DNA of 64,000 bases, taken from positions 186,001-250,000 of the forward strand of contig NZ_AZUN01000001.1 of NCBI RefSeq assembly GCF_000527095.1, read 5' to 3'. Shown here one piece after another: positions 62,982 to 64,000 of this stretch (positions within the stretch are counted from its first letter, which is position 1; each line of letters starts with the position of its first letter). The notes under the pieces are model-generated. The model made no database searches, had not been told where the DNA came from, and saw nothing but the letters and a program-made list of their open reading frames with translations. The position numbers and the translations under genes were made by a program. This stretch comes from Methylomicrobium lacus LW14. GTDB taxonomy: Bacteria > Pseudomonadota > Gammaproteobacteria > Methylococcales > Methylomonadaceae.

Positions 62982-64000
62982 TTAACGGGAAACTCTAATT
63001 CCATCCCAGGAATAGTTTAGAAAAAGCATTACGAGGTTAGAATCACTCGTCCCTACGTTAAAATTTTGCAAATTCTGGTCTTGTTTGTAATTCTGCCAAC
63101 GGTAAACGTAGCTGCCTTTGAGTTGCCAGTGTTTCTCGAGTTCCCAGGTAAGGCCGGCGGCCCCAGTGAAGTAAGTGCGATTAAACTGAGTGTTTGAATT
63201 ATCAGTCGACTTGCCGATCGATTGGCTAAGTGAATAGCTACTAGAAAGATCCAGCATCAGATCCCGGGTTAGATGGTATGAATAATTAGCGAAGGCGGAT
63301 TGGGTTTGCAGCGTTTGGCCGATAGCGCTTGGGTTAACGGTGTTAGAATAACCGATAGAGAAGTCAGTCACCTGTCCATTGTAGTTTAAATTGATGTTTG
63401 CGACACGACCCAGCGTCATCGAGGAATTCTGTATAGAGGAGGTATCATTCGAACCGGGCTGGGTGTCAACCCATACGGGGCCTCCGCCTGCGCCAACTGT
63501 CCATAAGCGATCAATTTTGTAATCCGCACCGAGTTGAAAACCATACAGATTTTGTGTCGAAGTGTTCGACCCTGTGTATTGGATGTTGGAAAAATAGAGT
63601 TTCTCATTTAGGGAGAGGCGTTGGCTCCATTCATGCTTTCCACCTAAGTGAACGGTGTAGTTATCATTGCCGCTGAAAATTGATGAATTATTGTTTAAAG
63701 CGATGCCGCTTTGTGTACTGCTATAGCTTGTTTTGGAGTAAGAAGCATCCAGGATCAACTGATCGCGAGCCGTCCATTGCCAAGTCCACGAAGGAGCCAG
63801 CCGGTAGTTTTCAGCCTGATTGTTAGGCAAAATTACGCCTGTATCCGTGAGCTGTAGGTTATAGGAGCAACTCACGCCGTATCCCCCAGTTAAGCTAAAA
63901 ACGCTGCGATTTTTCCGATAACTGTTGTTAGCGTCCAGGTTAAAATTATCACAATCCCAACGCTGATCGTCATAACGACGAATGTCCGCCCGTCCGCCAA
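62982..64000 (-). CDS. Outer-membrane beta-barrel protein, PEP-CTERM/EPS-system-associated type, 5' end outside window
   Basis: The frame is open from the stop at 62982 to the window edge (about 339 codons); no start is visible, and the GTG at 63875 is internal. Alternating aromatic/polar strands throughout (SYNLQLTDTGVI, QLILDASYSKTSY, LSLNEKLYFSNIQYTG, WQLKGSYVYRWQNYKQDQ), ending LFLNYSWDGIRVSR, indicate a barrel of at least 14 strands. The pattern resembles the TIGR03016-type outer-membrane proteins found in exosortase-linked EPS clusters. It may form the outer-membrane route for the second polymer. Confidence 0.7.
   Translation of the reverse strand, partial: GGRADIRRYDDQRWDCDNFNLDANNSYRKNRSVFSLTGGYGVSCSYNLQLTDTGVILPNNQAENYRLAPSWTWQWTARDQLILDASYSKTSYSSTQSGIALNNNSSIFSGNDNYTVHLGGKHEWSQRLSLNEKLYFSNIQYTGSNTSTQNLYGFQLGADYKIDRLWTVGAGGGPVWVDTQPGSNDTSSIQNSSMTLGRVANINLNYNGQVTDFSIGYSNTVNPSAIGQTLQTQSAFANYSYHLTRDLMLDLSSSYSLSQSIGKSTDNSNTQFNRTYFTGAAGLTWELEKHWQLKGSYVYRWQNYKQDQNLQNFNVGTSDSNLVMLFLNYSWDGIRVSR

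Overview
This window is a large exopolysaccharide (EPS) / surface-polysaccharide locus from a Gram-negative bacterium. The Wza-type outer-membrane lipoprotein, Wzc-type autokinase, Wzx/Wzy genes, a sensor kinase resembling the GlrK/QseE family and an outer-membrane beta-barrel of the kind found with exosortase/PEP-CTERM EPS systems suggest a gammaproteobacterium. A methylotroph/methanotroph of the Methylococcales type would fit, but the genus is inference; there is no rRNA or other marker gene.

Layout. (1) 1-1077, minus: N-terminal two thirds of a membrane sensor kinase whose H-box carries Arg where the phospho-acceptor His should be. (2) 1300-4950: secreted two-repeat protein with a clan GH-A-like glycosidase domain. 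(3) 5210-17628: a compact, G+C-rich, co-directional Wzx/Wzy operon: initiating glycosylphosphotransferase, Wza lipoprotein, Wzc-like kinase, Wzy polymerase, Wzx flippase, methyltransferase and four glycosyltransferases. (4) 18239-19375: a second initiating transferase fused to a degenerate GGDEF-like domain. (5) 19718-29626: a 3302-residue secreted mosaic protein (two WD40 propellers, an amidotransferase-like domain, a deacetylase-like domain, many Ig-like modules). (6) 29720-35598: nucleotide-sugar modification genes (two hexapeptide acyltransferases, Gfo/Idh oxidoreductase, two DegT aminotransferases, an SDR epimerase). (7) 35619-38145: a second chain-length regulator and a separate tyrosine kinase. 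(8) 38296-49126: AT-rich decoration genes (pyruvyl transferase with its Fe-S FrhB-like partner, glycosyltransferases, DUF354 protein, UDP-GlcNAc 2-epimerase, deacetylase, a glycosyltransferase-methyltransferase fusion). (9) 49200-52324, minus: a deacetylase-like protein and a second Wzy-like membrane protein. (10) 52380-53198: a decayed IS3-family element carrying a nested 188-bp MITE, followed by an 8-bp tandem repeat. (11) 53615-55339: methyltransferase and glycosyltransferase. (12) 55693-59239, minus: two secreted proteins (beta-helix; fibronectin III/PKD/LamG). (13) 59240-61173: mostly non-coding, perhaps with IS debris. (14) 61174-62871: a second flippase. (15) 62982-64000, minus: an outer-membrane beta-barrel, cut by the window end.

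How it works together. The first operon looks self-sufficient for making and exporting one Wzx/Wzy polymer. The second half contains another initiating enzyme, flippase, polymerase, co-polymerase and kinase, plus enzymes for amino/acylamino sugars, pyruvyl ketals and de-N-acetylation, so it probably makes a second, heavily modified, amino-sugar-rich polymer. Only one Wza is visible; the second system may use the beta-barrel at the right edge or share Wza. The strong base-composition steps, IS remnants and inverted gene pairs indicate assembly by repeated horizontal acquisition. The most unusual items are the giant WD40/Ig protein, the GGDEF-like/sugar-transferase fusion, the His-less kinase and the nested MITE.
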